Assembly: GCF_014145675.1 (NCBI RefSeq)
Contig: NZ_JACGZW010000024.1
Coordinates: 1 to 64,000 of the forward strand
Length of the DNA: 64,000 bases
Reading direction: 5' to 3'
DNA from: Amycolatopsis dendrobii
GTDB lineage: Bacteria > Actinomycetota > Actinomycetes > Mycobacteriales > Pseudonocardiaceae
The notes under the pieces are model-generated. The model ran no database searches and had not been told where the DNA came from. It saw only the letters and a program-made list of their open reading frames with translations. The first letter of the stretch is position 1, and each line of letters begins with the position of its first letter. The position numbers were made by a program, and so were the translations under genes. Below, piece by piece: positions 51,931 to 60,124 of the stretch.

Positions 51931-52632
51931 TTATCCGCCGGCCCGGGCGAGCCGCGCCCTGATGTCGGCGAAATGCTCGGTCATCGCGGTCCGGGCCCGC
52001 GCCGCGTCGCCCGCGCGCAGCGCCTTCACGATCGCGCGGTGCTGCTCGGCGGTATGCGCGACGTTCGCCGCGTCGGCCGGCAGCGTGAGCTCGGATTCGG
52101 CGGAGTGGTAGGAGTCCCAGAACAGGTCCACGAGCTGCCCCACCAGCGGGTTGGCCAAGCCGGCGTACAGGGTGCGGTGGAATTCGCGGTCGACTGCCGG
52201 GTCCAGCGACGTCCGGATCATCTCGTCGCAGAGGCCCTCCAGCCGCGCCAGCGTCTCGTCGCTGAACGCGCCGGCCAGGACGTCCATCGTCCCGACCTCG
52301 ACGAGTTCGCGGATGTCGACCAGGTTGAGCAGACCGCCCGCTCCCCCGTCGGCCAGCGTGCGGAACACCAGCGAGGGCGCGAGCACGGCGAGCGAACCCT
52401 CCCCGACGAACGTGCCGTGGCCGTGCCGGATGTCGACGATGCCCAGCGCGCGCAAGCCGCGGATCGCTTCCCGGACCGTGTTCCGCGATACCGCGAGCCG
52501 GTCGATGAGTTCCAGTTCGGTCGGCATCGGATCGCCTGCCCGCAGGCCCAGCTCCCGGATCAGCCGCAGGATCTCGGCGGCGAGCGGATCGCCGTGCGCC
52601 GGGCGCGGCCTGCCTGCGGTGGCTCGGGTCAT
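51931..52632 (-). CDS. GntR/FadR-family regulator (probable NanR role)
   Basis: A 233-residue GntR-type regulator. Its winged helix reads PTELELIDRLAVSRNTVREA and LRALGIVDIRHGHGTFVGEG, and the FCD-type all-helical ligand domain (FadR branch) has LVDIRELVEVGTMDVLAGAF and the late Asp/His positions used for metal in this class. It is divergent from the transporter-NanA-ROK-NanE operon. A perfect palindrome in the gap is its likely operator, and a sialic-acid catabolite its likely ligand. Confidence 0.92.
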   Translation of the reverse strand: MTRATAGRPRPAHGDPLAAEILRLIRELGLRAGDPMPTELELIDRLAVSRNTVREAIRGLRALGIVDIRHGHGTFVGEGSLAVLAPSLVFRTLADGGAGGLLNLVDIRELVEVGTMDVLAGAFSDETLARLEGLCDEMIRTSLDPAVDREFHRTLYAGLANPLVGQLVDLFWDSYHSAESELTLPADAANVAHTAEQHRAIVKALRAGDAARARTAMTEHFADIRARLARAGG

Positions 52633-52696
52633 CGCAACCTCATTTCCGGAAGACGCCCTTTACTTCGGACCCTGCGTGTGCCTACTCTACCGCACA

Positions 52697-52714
52697 ACGT
52701 TGGACGTCCAACGT
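52697..52714. promoter_or_regulatory. perfect 18-bp operator of the sialic-acid locus
   Basis: ACGTTGGACGTCCAACGT is a perfect palindrome 31 bases before the transporter ATG, followed by an extra half site (CGTCCAAC). FadR-branch GntR proteins bind such TTGG-N-CCAA type sites. Confidence 0.82.
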
Positions 52715-52744
52715 CCAACCTCAAGCGCCGGTCCTGGAGGAGCA

Positions 52745-54196
52745 ATGACGCACGCCGAGCCGCCCGCGCGGTGGTACCGCCAGATCGACCGCGGCCAGTG
52801 GAAGGCGTTCGCCGCCGCCTGGCTCGGCTACCTGCTCGACGGATTCGACTTCGTCCTCATCACGCTCGTGCTGACCGAGGTCAAGGACACCTTCCAGCTG
52901 ACCACCGCGGAAGGAGCCGCGCTGATCTCGGCGGCGTTCGTCTCGCGCTGGGTCGGCGGGCTGGTGATCGGCGCGCTCGGCGACCGGTACGGCAGGCGCA
53001 GCGCGATGATCGTCTCGATCGTGCTGTTCTCCGCGGGCACCCTCGCCTGCGGGCTCGCGCCGTCCTACGGGGTGCTGTTCGCGGCGCGGCTGGTCATCGG
53101 CCTCGGCATGGCGGGCGAGTACGGAGCCAGCTCCACCTACGTGATCGAGTCCTGGCCGCAGCACCTGCGCAACAAGGCCAGCGGGTTCCTGATCTCCGGG
53201 TACTCGATCGGCACCGTCGTGGCGGCCGGAGCCTACGAACTGGTCGTGCCCGCCTGGGGCTGGCGTGCGCTGTTCTGCATCGGGCTGGCCCCGATCGCGG
53301 TCGCGGTCTGGCTGCGCCGGAGCCTCCCCGAGGCGCGGGACTGGACCGAAGCCGGGAACACCGGCGAACCGACCGTGCTCGACATCCTGTTCCGCGGCCG
53401 CCGCGCGGCCGTCAACCTCGCGCTCGCCGCCGTCGCGCTGACGTCGCTCGTGCTGATCTTCACCGGGATCGCGGATTCCGCGGCACTGGTGATCCCGCTC
53501 GCGGTCGCCGCCGCCGCGGTGTTCGTCTCCTACATGGTGCAGTTCTCCGGCCGCCGCTGGCCGACCGGGATCACCGTGATGGTGATCGTGTTCTGCGCGT
53601 TCCTGTACTCGTGGCCGATCCAGTCGCTGCTGCCCACCTACCTCAAGACCAGCCTCGGCTACAGCCCGGCGCAGACCAGCACCGTCCTGTTCTTCGCGGG
53701 CCTGGGCGCCGCGGCCGGCTGCTGGGTGGCCGGGTTCACCGGCGACCGCTTCGGCACCGCCCGCGCCTACTGGGTCAGCCTGCTGATCTCCCAGGTGCTG
53801 ATTTTCCCGGTGTTCGCGCTCGGCGGGCAGCAACTCGTCCTGCTCGGCGTGCTGCTGTTCCTGCAGCAGGTGTTCGGCCAGGGCATCTCCGGCCTGCTGC
53901 CCAAGTGGATCGCCGGGTACTTCGACGTCCGGCACCGCGCGGCGGGCCTCGGGTTCACCTACAACGTCGGCGCGCTCGGCGGCGCGGTCGCCCCGGTGTT
54001 CGGCGCGAGCCTGGCCACCCACCTCACCCTCGGCACCGCGCTGGCCGTGCTGTCGTTCTCCCTCACCTTTGTCGTCCTGATCCTCATCGCGATCGACGCC
54101 CCGACCCGGATCCAGCGGCTGCTGCGCCCGGACGCCGCCTGGACCGCCGACGCCGTCGACGGCCGGACCCGTTCCGCCGCCGCGACCGCCCGCTGA
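52745..54196 (+). CDS. MFS transporter, probable sialic acid uptake (NanT-like)
   Basis: A 483-residue MFS carrier of the aromatic acid/sialate symporter branch. LLDGFDFVLITLVLTE in helix 1, GALGDRYGRRSAM in loop 2-3, and QSLLPTYLKTSLGYSP around helix 7 are shared with NanT. The C-terminal tail after helix 12 is longer than usual, with ~35 polar residues. It is the first gene of the operon with NanA-, NanK- and NanE-type enzymes, which makes N-acetylneuraminate the most likely substrate. ATG with GGAGG 4 bases before. Confidence 0.9.
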   Translation: MTHAEPPARWYRQIDRGQWKAFAAAWLGYLLDGFDFVLITLVLTEVKDTFQLTTAEGAALISAAFVSRWVGGLVIGALGDRYGRRSAMIVSIVLFSAGTLACGLAPSYGVLFAARLVIGLGMAGEYGASSTYVIESWPQHLRNKASGFLISGYSIGTVVAAGAYELVVPAWGWRALFCIGLAPIAVAVWLRRSLPEARDWTEAGNTGEPTVLDILFRGRRAAVNLALAAVALTSLVLIFTGIADSAALVIPLAVAAAAVFVSYMVQFSGRRWPTGITVMVIVFCAFLYSWPIQSLLPTYLKTSLGYSPAQTSTVLFFAGLGAAAGCWVAGFTGDRFGTARAYWVSLLISQVLIFPVFALGGQQLVLLGVLLFLQQVFGQGISGLLPKWIAGYFDVRHRAAGLGFTYNVGALGGAVAPVFGASLATHLTLGTALAVLSFSLTFVVLILIAIDAPTRIQRLLRPDAAWTADAVDGRTRSAAATAR

Positions 54197-54227
54197 ACCG
54201 CCCGTCCTCGAACCGCAAGGAAACCCT

Positions 54228-55154
54228 GTGATCACCGCACCGCTGCACGGCGTCGTCCCGCCGGTCTGCACCCCGCTCACCGCGGGCTGCGAGGTCGACG
54301 TGCCCTCGCTGGAACGCCTCCTCGACCACCTTCTCGACGCAGGGGTCGACGGGCTCTTCGTGCTCGGCTCCACCAGCGAGACCGCCTTCCTGCCCGATGC
54401 GCACCGGCGCACCGTGCTGGAGGTGGCGGTCGCCCGCGCGGCCGGGCAGGTCCCGGTGCTGGCCGGCGCCATCGACATGACCACGCTGCGCGTGCTCGAC
54501 CAGGTGCGGACGGCGGCCGCCGCGGGCTGCGACGCCGTCGTCGTCACCGCGCCCTTCTACACGCGCACCCACCCGGCCGAGATCGACCGCCATTTCCGGC
54601 TGGTCGCCCAGCGGAGCCCGGTCCCGGTTTTCGCTTACGACCTCCCGGTTTCGGTGCACACCAAGCTGACCGCGGACCTGCTGTGCGGCTGGGCCGCCGA
54701 CGGCGTGCTGGCCGGGCTGAAGGATTCCAGCGGCGACGAGGCGGCCATGCGGTCCGTGACGCTCGCGACCCGCGACAGCGCGCCTTCGTTCAGCGTGCTG
54801 ACCGGTTCCGAGACCACAGTGGACACTGCGCTGCGCATGGGGGTGCACGGCGTGGTGCCCGGACTCGGCAATGTCGATCCGCACGGCTACGTCCGGCTGT
54901 ACCGGCATTGCGTCGCCGGCGAATGGGATGCCGCGGCGAAGGAACAGGAACGGCTGATCCGGCTGTTCGACCTCGTCAACGCCGGGTCCGCCGCCCGCAT
55001 GGGCCGCGGCTCGTCGGCGCTCGGCGCCTTCAAGGCGGCGCTGCATCTGCTCGGCGTCATCGGCGATCCGCTCACCGCTCCCCCGCAGATCCCTCTTGAC
55101 GCGGGCGAAATCGATCGGGTCCGGACGCGGCTCGCCGAAAGCGGCTTGCTGTGA
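54228..55154 (+). CDS. nanA: N-acetylneuraminate lyase-like DHDPS-family aldolase
   Basis: A 308-residue DapA/NanA-family aldolase. LGSTSETAFL is the pyruvate-carboxylate loop, VPVFAYDLPVSV carries the conserved Tyr, and VLAGLKDSSGDEA carries the Schiff-base Lys. Because ROK kinase and ManNAc-6-phosphate epimerase genes follow in one operon, cleavage of sialic acid to ManNAc and pyruvate is far more likely than lysine biosynthesis. GTG start with AAGGA before; 4-base overlap with the next gene. Confidence 0.88.
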   Translation: MITAPLHGVVPPVCTPLTAGCEVDVPSLERLLDHLLDAGVDGLFVLGSTSETAFLPDAHRRTVLEVAVARAAGQVPVLAGAIDMTTLRVLDQVRTAAAAGCDAVVVTAPFYTRTHPAEIDRHFRLVAQRSPVPVFAYDLPVSVHTKLTADLLCGWAADGVLAGLKDSSGDEAAMRSVTLATRDSAPSFSVLTGSETTVDTALRMGVHGVVPGLGNVDPHGYVRLYRHCVAGEWDAAAKEQERLIRLFDLVNAGSAARMGRGSSALGAFKAALHLLGVIGDPLTAPPQIPLDAGEIDRVRTRLAESGLL

Positions 55155-56065
55155 CGACGACCGCGGGCGTGGACATCGGCGGCACCAAGATCGCCGCGGG
55201 ACTCGTCGCCGACGGCGAGGTCGTGCGGATGCTCCGCAGGCCCACGCCGGACGGCGGTTCCGCGGCGGTGCTGGACACGGTGGCGACGATGCTGCGCGAA
55301 CTGGCCGGGCCGTTCTCGGCGATCGGGGTCGGCTCGCCCGGCATCGTCCGCGACGGGACGGTCGTGTCGGCGACGGACGTGGTGCCCGGCTGGGCAGGCG
55401 CGCCCGTCCGAGAGCGGTTGTCCGGGGAGTTCGGCGTGCCGGTCGCGGTCGACAACGACGTGCGAGCGATGGCGTACGGCGAGTCCTGCCGGACCGAAGG
55501 GAAACCGGACGGCCTCGTCCTGTACGTCTCAGTCGGCACCGGTCTCGGCGGAGCCCTTGTCCGGCACGGCGTTCTCGTGCACGGCAACCACGGGAGCGCC
55601 GGGGAGATAGCGCATTTGCTGACGCCGGAACGCGGCGCGCGGCCATGCGGCTGCGGCCGGTACGACCACCTCGAAGCGAGCGTCGCCGGACCTGCCGTCG
55701 CGGCCGCGTATTCCGCCAGGACCGGCGGCGAACCAGTGCCTCTGCCGGAGATCGCGAGGCGGATGCGGGCAGGCGAGCCGGACGCCGCCGCGGTCGTGGC
55801 GGGAGCGGGCCGGATCCTGGGAAGGGCGCTGAGCGGGTTCGTCACCGCCGTCGACGCCGACGCGGTCGTCCTCGGCGGAGGCGCCGGGCTCGGACTCGGC
55901 GAGCCGTTCGTCCAGGCAGCAGCCGAGGCCCTGCGGGCAGAAGTCCGCCCGGCGGGCCGTCCGGCGGAGGTGCGATCGGCGCGGCTGGGCGCCGACGCGC
56001 CTGTCCTCGGCGCCGCGTTGCTGGCGCTCCTGGCACTCGAGGAAGGAACCGCGGAATGCGCTTGA
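55151..56065 (+). CDS. nanK: ROK-family kinase, probable N-acetylmannosamine kinase
   Basis: A 304-residue ROK kinase with no HTH. It has VDIGGTK at the N-terminus, GVGSPGIV, VDNDVRAMAYGE with the catalytic Asp, and SAGEIAHLL. The zinc motif is CGCGRYDHLE: the third Cys of the usual CxCGxxGCxE is replaced by His, which could still bind zinc. GTG overlaps the nanA stop by 4 bases and its end overlaps nanE by 10. The predicted reaction is ManNAc to ManNAc-6-phosphate. Confidence 0.88.
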   Translation: MTTTAGVDIGGTKIAAGLVADGEVVRMLRRPTPDGGSAAVLDTVATMLRELAGPFSAIGVGSPGIVRDGTVVSATDVVPGWAGAPVRERLSGEFGVPVAVDNDVRAMAYGESCRTEGKPDGLVLYVSVGTGLGGALVRHGVLVHGNHGSAGEIAHLLTPERGARPCGCGRYDHLEASVAGPAVAAAYSARTGGEPVPLPEIARRMRAGEPDAAAVVAGAGRILGRALSGFVTAVDADAVVLGGGAGLGLGEPFVQAAAEALRAEVRPAGRPAEVRSARLGADAPVLGAALLALLALEEGTAECA

Positions 56066-56772
56066 CGCGGGAAGAATTCGTCCGCACGATCCACGGCAGG
56101 CTGATCGTTTCGTGCCAGGCGCCCGAAGGACATCCGTTGCGGGACACGCCGACGATCGTCCGCATGGCACAGGCCGCCGTTCGCGGCGGCGCCGCGGCGA
56201 TCCGGTGCGGAGGCGTCGGCGGCGTGCCGGACGTGGCCGCCGTCCGCGCCGCGGTGGACGTCCCGGTGCTCGGGCTCACCAAGGACGGCACGGAAGGCGT
56301 CTACATCACGCCGACCGTAGCCGCCGCGCACGCCGTGCTCGACGCGGGCGCGGCCGTCGTCGCCGCCGACGGCACCTCGCGGCCGCGCCCGGACGGATCG
56401 GCTTTCGCGGACCTCGTCGCCGCCGCGCACGGTCGCGGCGGACTCGTGCTCGCCGACGTGTCCACTGTGGACGAAGGAATCGCCGCGGCCGAGGCGGGAG
56501 CGGACCTCGTCGCGACCACCCTTTCCGGATACACCGGCAATTCGCCGCATCGGGACGGGCCGGACCTGGACCTGGTCGCGGCCTTGCGGAAAGCACTGCC
56601 GGCCACGCCGGTCATCGCCGAAGGCCGCTACCACAGCCCGGACTCGGCAGCAGCCGCGCTCGCTCGCGGAGCCGCCGCCGTAGTCGTCGGCACCGCGATC
56701 ACCGACCCGGCCTGGCTGACGGCGTCCTTCGCCGCGGCCGCCGCCGGACAGACCGGAGTTCTCAGTCCGTGA
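56056..56772 (+). CDS. nanE: N-acylglucosamine-6-phosphate 2-epimerase
   Basis: A 238-residue NanE TIM-barrel epimerase. LIVSCQAPEGHPL, AAIRCGGVGGV, LGLTKDGTEGVYITPT (catalytic Lys), VLADVSTVDEGIAAAEAGAD, LVATTLSGYT and VIAEGRYHSP follow the family order closely. It converts ManNAc-6-phosphate to GlcNAc-6-phosphate, joining sialic-acid breakdown to amino-sugar metabolism. ATG at 56056 with GGAAGGA before it lies inside the end of the kinase gene. Confidence 0.94.
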   Translation: MRLTREEFVRTIHGRLIVSCQAPEGHPLRDTPTIVRMAQAAVRGGAAAIRCGGVGGVPDVAAVRAAVDVPVLGLTKDGTEGVYITPTVAAAHAVLDAGAAVVAADGTSRPRPDGSAFADLVAAAHGRGGLVLADVSTVDEGIAAAEAGADLVATTLSGYTGNSPHRDGPDLDLVAALRKALPATPVIAEGRYHSPDSAAAALARGAAAVVVGTAITDPAWLTASFAAAAAGQTGVLSP

Positions 56773-56858
56773 CACACCTCACGTCCGTTTTGCCTGATTA
56801 CCGGGGCCTCCCGGGCGGCCATGCTGCGACTCCAGGCAAGCCGACGCGAGGAGTCCGC

Positions 56859-58019
56859 ATGAGCGACGAGGAAACCTTCCCGATGGCGCGTGCGCCACGA
56901 TGCCCCTTCGATCCCGCGCCCGGATTGACGACGCGGCCGCCGGTGTCGCGGGTCCGGCTGTGGGACGGCAGCGAGCCCTGGCTGATCACCCGGCATGCCG
57001 ATGTCCGTGCGGTGCTGGCGGATCCGCGGGTCAGCGCCGACGTCGCGCAGCCTGGTTTTCCGCACACCAACGCGATCAGCAAGGCGCGCGACGCGCGGAT
57101 GAAGACGTTGATGCAGATGGATCCGCCGGAGCACACCGCGCAGCGGCGGATCCTGGCCCCGGAATTCACCGTCCGGAAAATGGCGGCGCTGCGGCCGCGC
57201 ATTCAGCGATTAGCCGACGATCTCCTTGACGGAATGCTCGCCGGACCGAATCCGGCCGATCTGGTCGAGGCGTTCGCGGCGCCGCTCCCCTCGCTGGTGA
57301 TCCGCGAACTGCTCGGCGTCCCTTGCGCGGATCGCGATTTCTTTCAGAGCGTGGCCCGCACGCTCGTCATGGACGACCCGGACCCGACGCGGGCTGTCAC
57401 GGCCAGCCAAGAGCTGAATGCGTATCTGGAAGGGCTCGTCGCCACGGAGGCCGCCGAGCCGGGTTTGCTCAGCAAGCTGCCCGTCGAGCAACGGGAAGCG
57501 ATGTCCCCGCGTTCCATTGCCGTGCTGGGGCAACTTCTTCTCGTCGCCGGTCACGACACCACCGCAGCCATGATCGCGTTGGGCACGGCCGTGTTGCTGA
57601 CGCACCCGGAGCAGTTCAGCGATGTGTCCGGCCCGGCGGAGGAACTGTTGCGCTACTTGTCGCTCACGCACACCGAGGCACGTCGCGCGAACCGGGATCC
57701 GCTGGTCTTCCCGGACCCCGGCCGCTTCGACATCCGCCGGTCCGCTCGCCACCACCTCGCGTTCGGCTATGGGCGGCACCTCTGCCTCGGTGCGCCGCTG
57801 GCCCGGGTGGAGCTGGAGGTCGCGTACGCGACGTTGCGGCGACGGGTGCCGACGCTGACGCTGGCCGCACCGCTGGATCGCTTGGAGTTCAAGGAGAACG
57901 CGATCTTTTATTCGGTGCGCGAACTGCCGGTTACGTGGGCAAGCACGTTGACGACGTTGCCGCCCGGATCCTCCGCAAAGAACCGCCGCACTCCCCACGA
58001 CTCGTCAGTCAGCGGATAG
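56859..58019 (+). CDS. cytochrome P450 with internal deletion and read-through tail
   Basis: A 386-residue bacterial P450. The I-helix AGHDTT (230-235), ExxR (Glu262-Arg265) and heme loop FGYGRHLCLG with Cys309 are intact. Between ExxR and ANRDP (277-281) only ~11 residues remain, where relatives have ~38; the missing part is the conserved R-x-EDVEIGG-x-I-x-AGE strand region. The segment after HPEQF is also ~7 shorter than usual. Normal homologues end at LPVTW; here ~31 more residues are translated antisense to the VOC gene. ATG with GAGGAG. It is probably inactive or altered, and follows nanE by 86 bases. Confidence 0.85.
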   Translation: MSDEETFPMARAPRCPFDPAPGLTTRPPVSRVRLWDGSEPWLITRHADVRAVLADPRVSADVAQPGFPHTNAISKARDARMKTLMQMDPPEHTAQRRILAPEFTVRKMAALRPRIQRLADDLLDGMLAGPNPADLVEAFAAPLPSLVIRELLGVPCADRDFFQSVARTLVMDDPDPTRAVTASQELNAYLEGLVATEAAEPGLLSKLPVEQREAMSPRSIAVLGQLLLVAGHDTTAAMIALGTAVLLTHPEQFSDVSGPAEELLRYLSLTHTEARRANRDPLVFPDPGRFDIRRSARHHLAFGYGRHLCLGAPLARVELEVAYATLRRRVPTLTLAAPLDRLEFKENAIFYSVRELPVTWASTLTTLPPGSSAKNRRTPHDSSVSG

Positions 58020-58279
58020 ACCACCCGCAGCCCGCGCCGCACCACCTCGGCGTGGGCTGCTTCGACCGCCTCGGGGTCGCCGAGGTCGATGCCCCAGCGA
58101 GGGACGGGATCGGTGCTTCCGGGCGGGAGGACGAGCACCTGCGCGGCCGGGTTGTCGCCGCTTCGGAGGCCGAGAGCGGGATAGTCCATGGCGACGTCGA
58201 GCCCCAGGACGTGGACGTAGAAGTCGCGGGTCGCGGCGTCGTCGGCGCCTTCGGAGTAGGCGATGATGCGTTTGATCAC
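57908..58279 (-). CDS. VOC/glyoxalase-fold protein
   Basis: A 123-residue vicinal-oxygen-chelate protein. FYVHVLGLDVAMDYPALGL and WGVRRFFAEDPGGNVVNVLAH are the two halves of the fold, and the late Glu normally present in metal-binding members reads EDPGGN. Its 3' end overlaps the end of the convergent P450 gene by 112 bases. GTG start. The function could be a resistance or lyase protein of the glyoxalase/bleomycin-resistance group. Confidence 0.9.
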   Translation of the reverse strand: MIKRIIAYSEGADDAATRDFYVHVLGLDVAMDYPALGLRSGDNPAAQVLVLPPGSTDPVPRWGIDLGDPEAVEAAHAEVVRRGLRVVYPLTDESWGVRRFFAEDPGGNVVNVLAHVTGSSRTE

Positions 58280-58328
58280 CCGGTGAGCATCGCAGCTCAG
58301 GCGGCCCGGGCGCTTGGAGAAATGGGAG

Positions 58329-59000
58329 CTAGCCGCCCGTGGAGTAGGCGATGCGGCGGTGCCGTCCGGGGCGCTGGACTCGCCAGTGCCGCCCGCGCGA
58401 CGAGGACCGGCCTGCGCCGCGGGCCGCGAGTGCCAGGTGACGCTCCGCGAACTGCTCGGCGGTGATGCTCATGAGAACGGGGTACTTGACTTCCCCGCGC
58501 AGCAACTCGGCGTCGCGGAGCCGGCCTTCTTCCCGGAAGCCCAGCTCGCCGTGCAGCGACAGCGAAGCGAAGTTGCTCCCGTTGACGCTCACCTCGCACG
58601 CCCGGTACCGGCACCGCTCGAACATGAACGCCAGCAGCAGCGCGACCGCGTCGGCGGCGTAACCGCAGCGGCGGTGCTGCGGGCCGATCCCGACGCCGTA
58701 GCTGAACCGGCCGGAGAACGGGTCCGTTTCGACCCACACGGAGCCGACCAGCGTCCGGTTGTGCAGGGTCTCGATCGCGAAGTGGAAGCCGTCCGGGGAG
58801 GAGTGCCCCCGGTGCGTCGCCCAGTGCCGGTAACCGCCGACCTGCGGGTCGCGCGCCCGGACGGAGTCCCGGTCGAATCCGGCGAGGGTGCGCTGGTCGC
58901 CGGGGCGGACCTCGCGCAGCCGCACCTTCCGTCCGACCTCGTCGACCCGCCACGGGGCGACGGCGCCGGACCCGGCCCGCCGAGACACATTCGTGATCAT
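58329..59000 (-). CDS. GNAT-family N-acetyltransferase (RimJ/RimL-like)
   Basis: A 223-residue acetyltransferase. VRLREVRPGDQRTLAGFDRD begins the domain, YGVGIGPQHRRCGYAADAVALLL is the acetyl-CoA loop region, and NGSNFASLSLHGELGFREEGRLRD is the conserved C-terminal helix/strand. A basic tail of ~40 residues follows the domain. ATG at 59000 (MITN) was chosen; a longer frame upstream overlaps the next gene. Unrelated in detail to the tandem GNATs at 12-13 kb. Confidence 0.87.
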   Translation of the reverse strand: MITNVSRRAGSGAVAPWRVDEVGRKVRLREVRPGDQRTLAGFDRDSVRARDPQVGGYRHWATHRGHSSPDGFHFAIETLHNRTLVGSVWVETDPFSGRFSYGVGIGPQHRRCGYAADAVALLLAFMFERCRYRACEVSVNGSNFASLSLHGELGFREEGRLRDAELLRGEVKYPVLMSITAEQFAERHLALAARGAGRSSSRGRHWRVQRPGRHRRIAYSTGG

Positions 59001-59068
59001 CGCGACTGATGGTACCGGGCCGCGTCCTGGCGCGTTCCAGAGAATCCCCCGTTCGGTTCCCGGCCTGG

Positions 59069-60022
59069 TTACTCGCCGCAGTTTCCCTTGGTGGGCAACG
59101 GTTTGTCCGGGTCGAACTCGCCCGGCTGGGGGCTCATCGAGGGCGCGTCGTAGTTCGGGTCGCTGAACGCGGGCGCGAGGTCGTCCGACTTGCCGGTGCG
59201 GCACGCGACGCTGGTGTAGAACGAACCGCCGTCGCCGGCCCACAGCCCGCGGTCGCCCGGCGCCCAGCCCGAGCCGTTGCGCAGGATGTAGTCGGTGTCG
59301 ACCCGGACGAACGGCTCCAGGTCGGCGGGCCCGTTGACGATGCGGCTGCCGGGATCGAAGGCGTAGGCCACCACGTAGGAGACGTGCACCAGCAGTTCGC
59401 CGGTTTCGCCTGGCCGCACGGTCATCTTCCCGGTCATCCTCGGCTGCACGGGCAGCAGGCGGTACCCCTCGGCCAGGTAGATCACGTAATGCCTGATGTG
59501 GGCCGTGAGGTCGCCCCGCTGATCCGGCGCGAAGAGCCCGACATACCCCTCAGGGTGATGCCCTTCGAGGACGTTCTTGTCGAACTGCGCGACCTCGACC
59601 GCGTGCTTGACCTGCTCCTGCGCCGCCCCGACCTGCTTCGCGGAGAACGCGCCGACCTTCGCCGGGGCCGGGATCTTCAGCCCGGCGATGCCTTCGGGCC
59701 AGTTCTGCGCCGGGGTGTTGAGGAACGGCCGGGCCAGGTCGACGCGCCCGTAGCCGGGAAGGTCGGTCGGCGCGGGCGCGGTGGTGGTCGACGTGAGCAC
59801 AGCCGGACCGCTTCCGGCGACCTGCTCCGGAGTCGTCCCCCGCTGCCACAGGTAGAACCCGGCCGCCGCCGCGACGATCACCACCGCGCCCCAGATGGCG
59901 GCCGGCCTGCGCCGCGCCCGCCGGCGGTCGCGGCGCAGGCCGGTCCAGGCTTCCTTCTCGGCGTGCCGCTGCCAATCCGGGTCCATCAGGTCCGGGTGGC
60001 TCTCGATGTTGTGCTCGTCCAC
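59069..60022 (-). CDS. membrane-anchored extracellular protein, unknown function
   Basis: A 317-residue protein of no family I recognise. A basic, Arg-rich cytoplasmic segment (~25-40) precedes one membrane helix (~43-60). A Thr/Pro-rich linker and a ~240-residue extracellular domain follow, containing WPEGIAGLKIPAPAKVGAFS and HHPEGYVGLF. The topology suggests a secreted, tethered domain. GTG at 60022. A small inverted repeat lies 18 bases upstream of the start. Confidence 0.75.
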   Translation of the reverse strand: MDEHNIESHPDLMDPDWQRHAEKEAWTGLRRDRRRARRRPAAIWGAVVIVAAAAGFYLWQRGTTPEQVAGSGPAVLTSTTTAPAPTDLPGYGRVDLARPFLNTPAQNWPEGIAGLKIPAPAKVGAFSAKQVGAAQEQVKHAVEVAQFDKNVLEGHHPEGYVGLFAPDQRGDLTAHIRHYVIYLAEGYRLLPVQPRMTGKMTVRPGETGELLVHVSYVVAYAFDPGSRIVNGPADLEPFVRVDTDYILRNGSGWAPGDRGLWAGDGGSFYTSVACRTGKSDDLAPAFSDPNYDAPSMSPQPGEFDPDKPLPTKGNCGE

Positions 60023-60039
60023 TTGTTCCGCCTGTCTCG

Positions 60040-60062
60040 TCGATCTCGCATCGAAAGATCGA
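60040..60062 (-). promoter_or_regulatory. inverted repeat before the unknown membrane protein
   Basis: TCGATCT (60040-60046) and AGATCGA (60056-60062) flank a 9-base loop, 18 bases upstream of the start codon on the minus strand. It could be an operator or a leader hairpin. Confidence 0.35.
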
Positions 60063-60124
60063 CAACGACGAGCAGGCGTTACGAACGGCCGGGCTTCGCA
60101 ATCAATTCGGAATCCAAGCGGCGT

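Noticed and set aside
54228..55154. Dihydrodipicolinate synthase for lysine biosynthesis
   Set aside because: Operon context with nanK- and nanE-type genes and a GntR regulator favours sialic-acid lyase.
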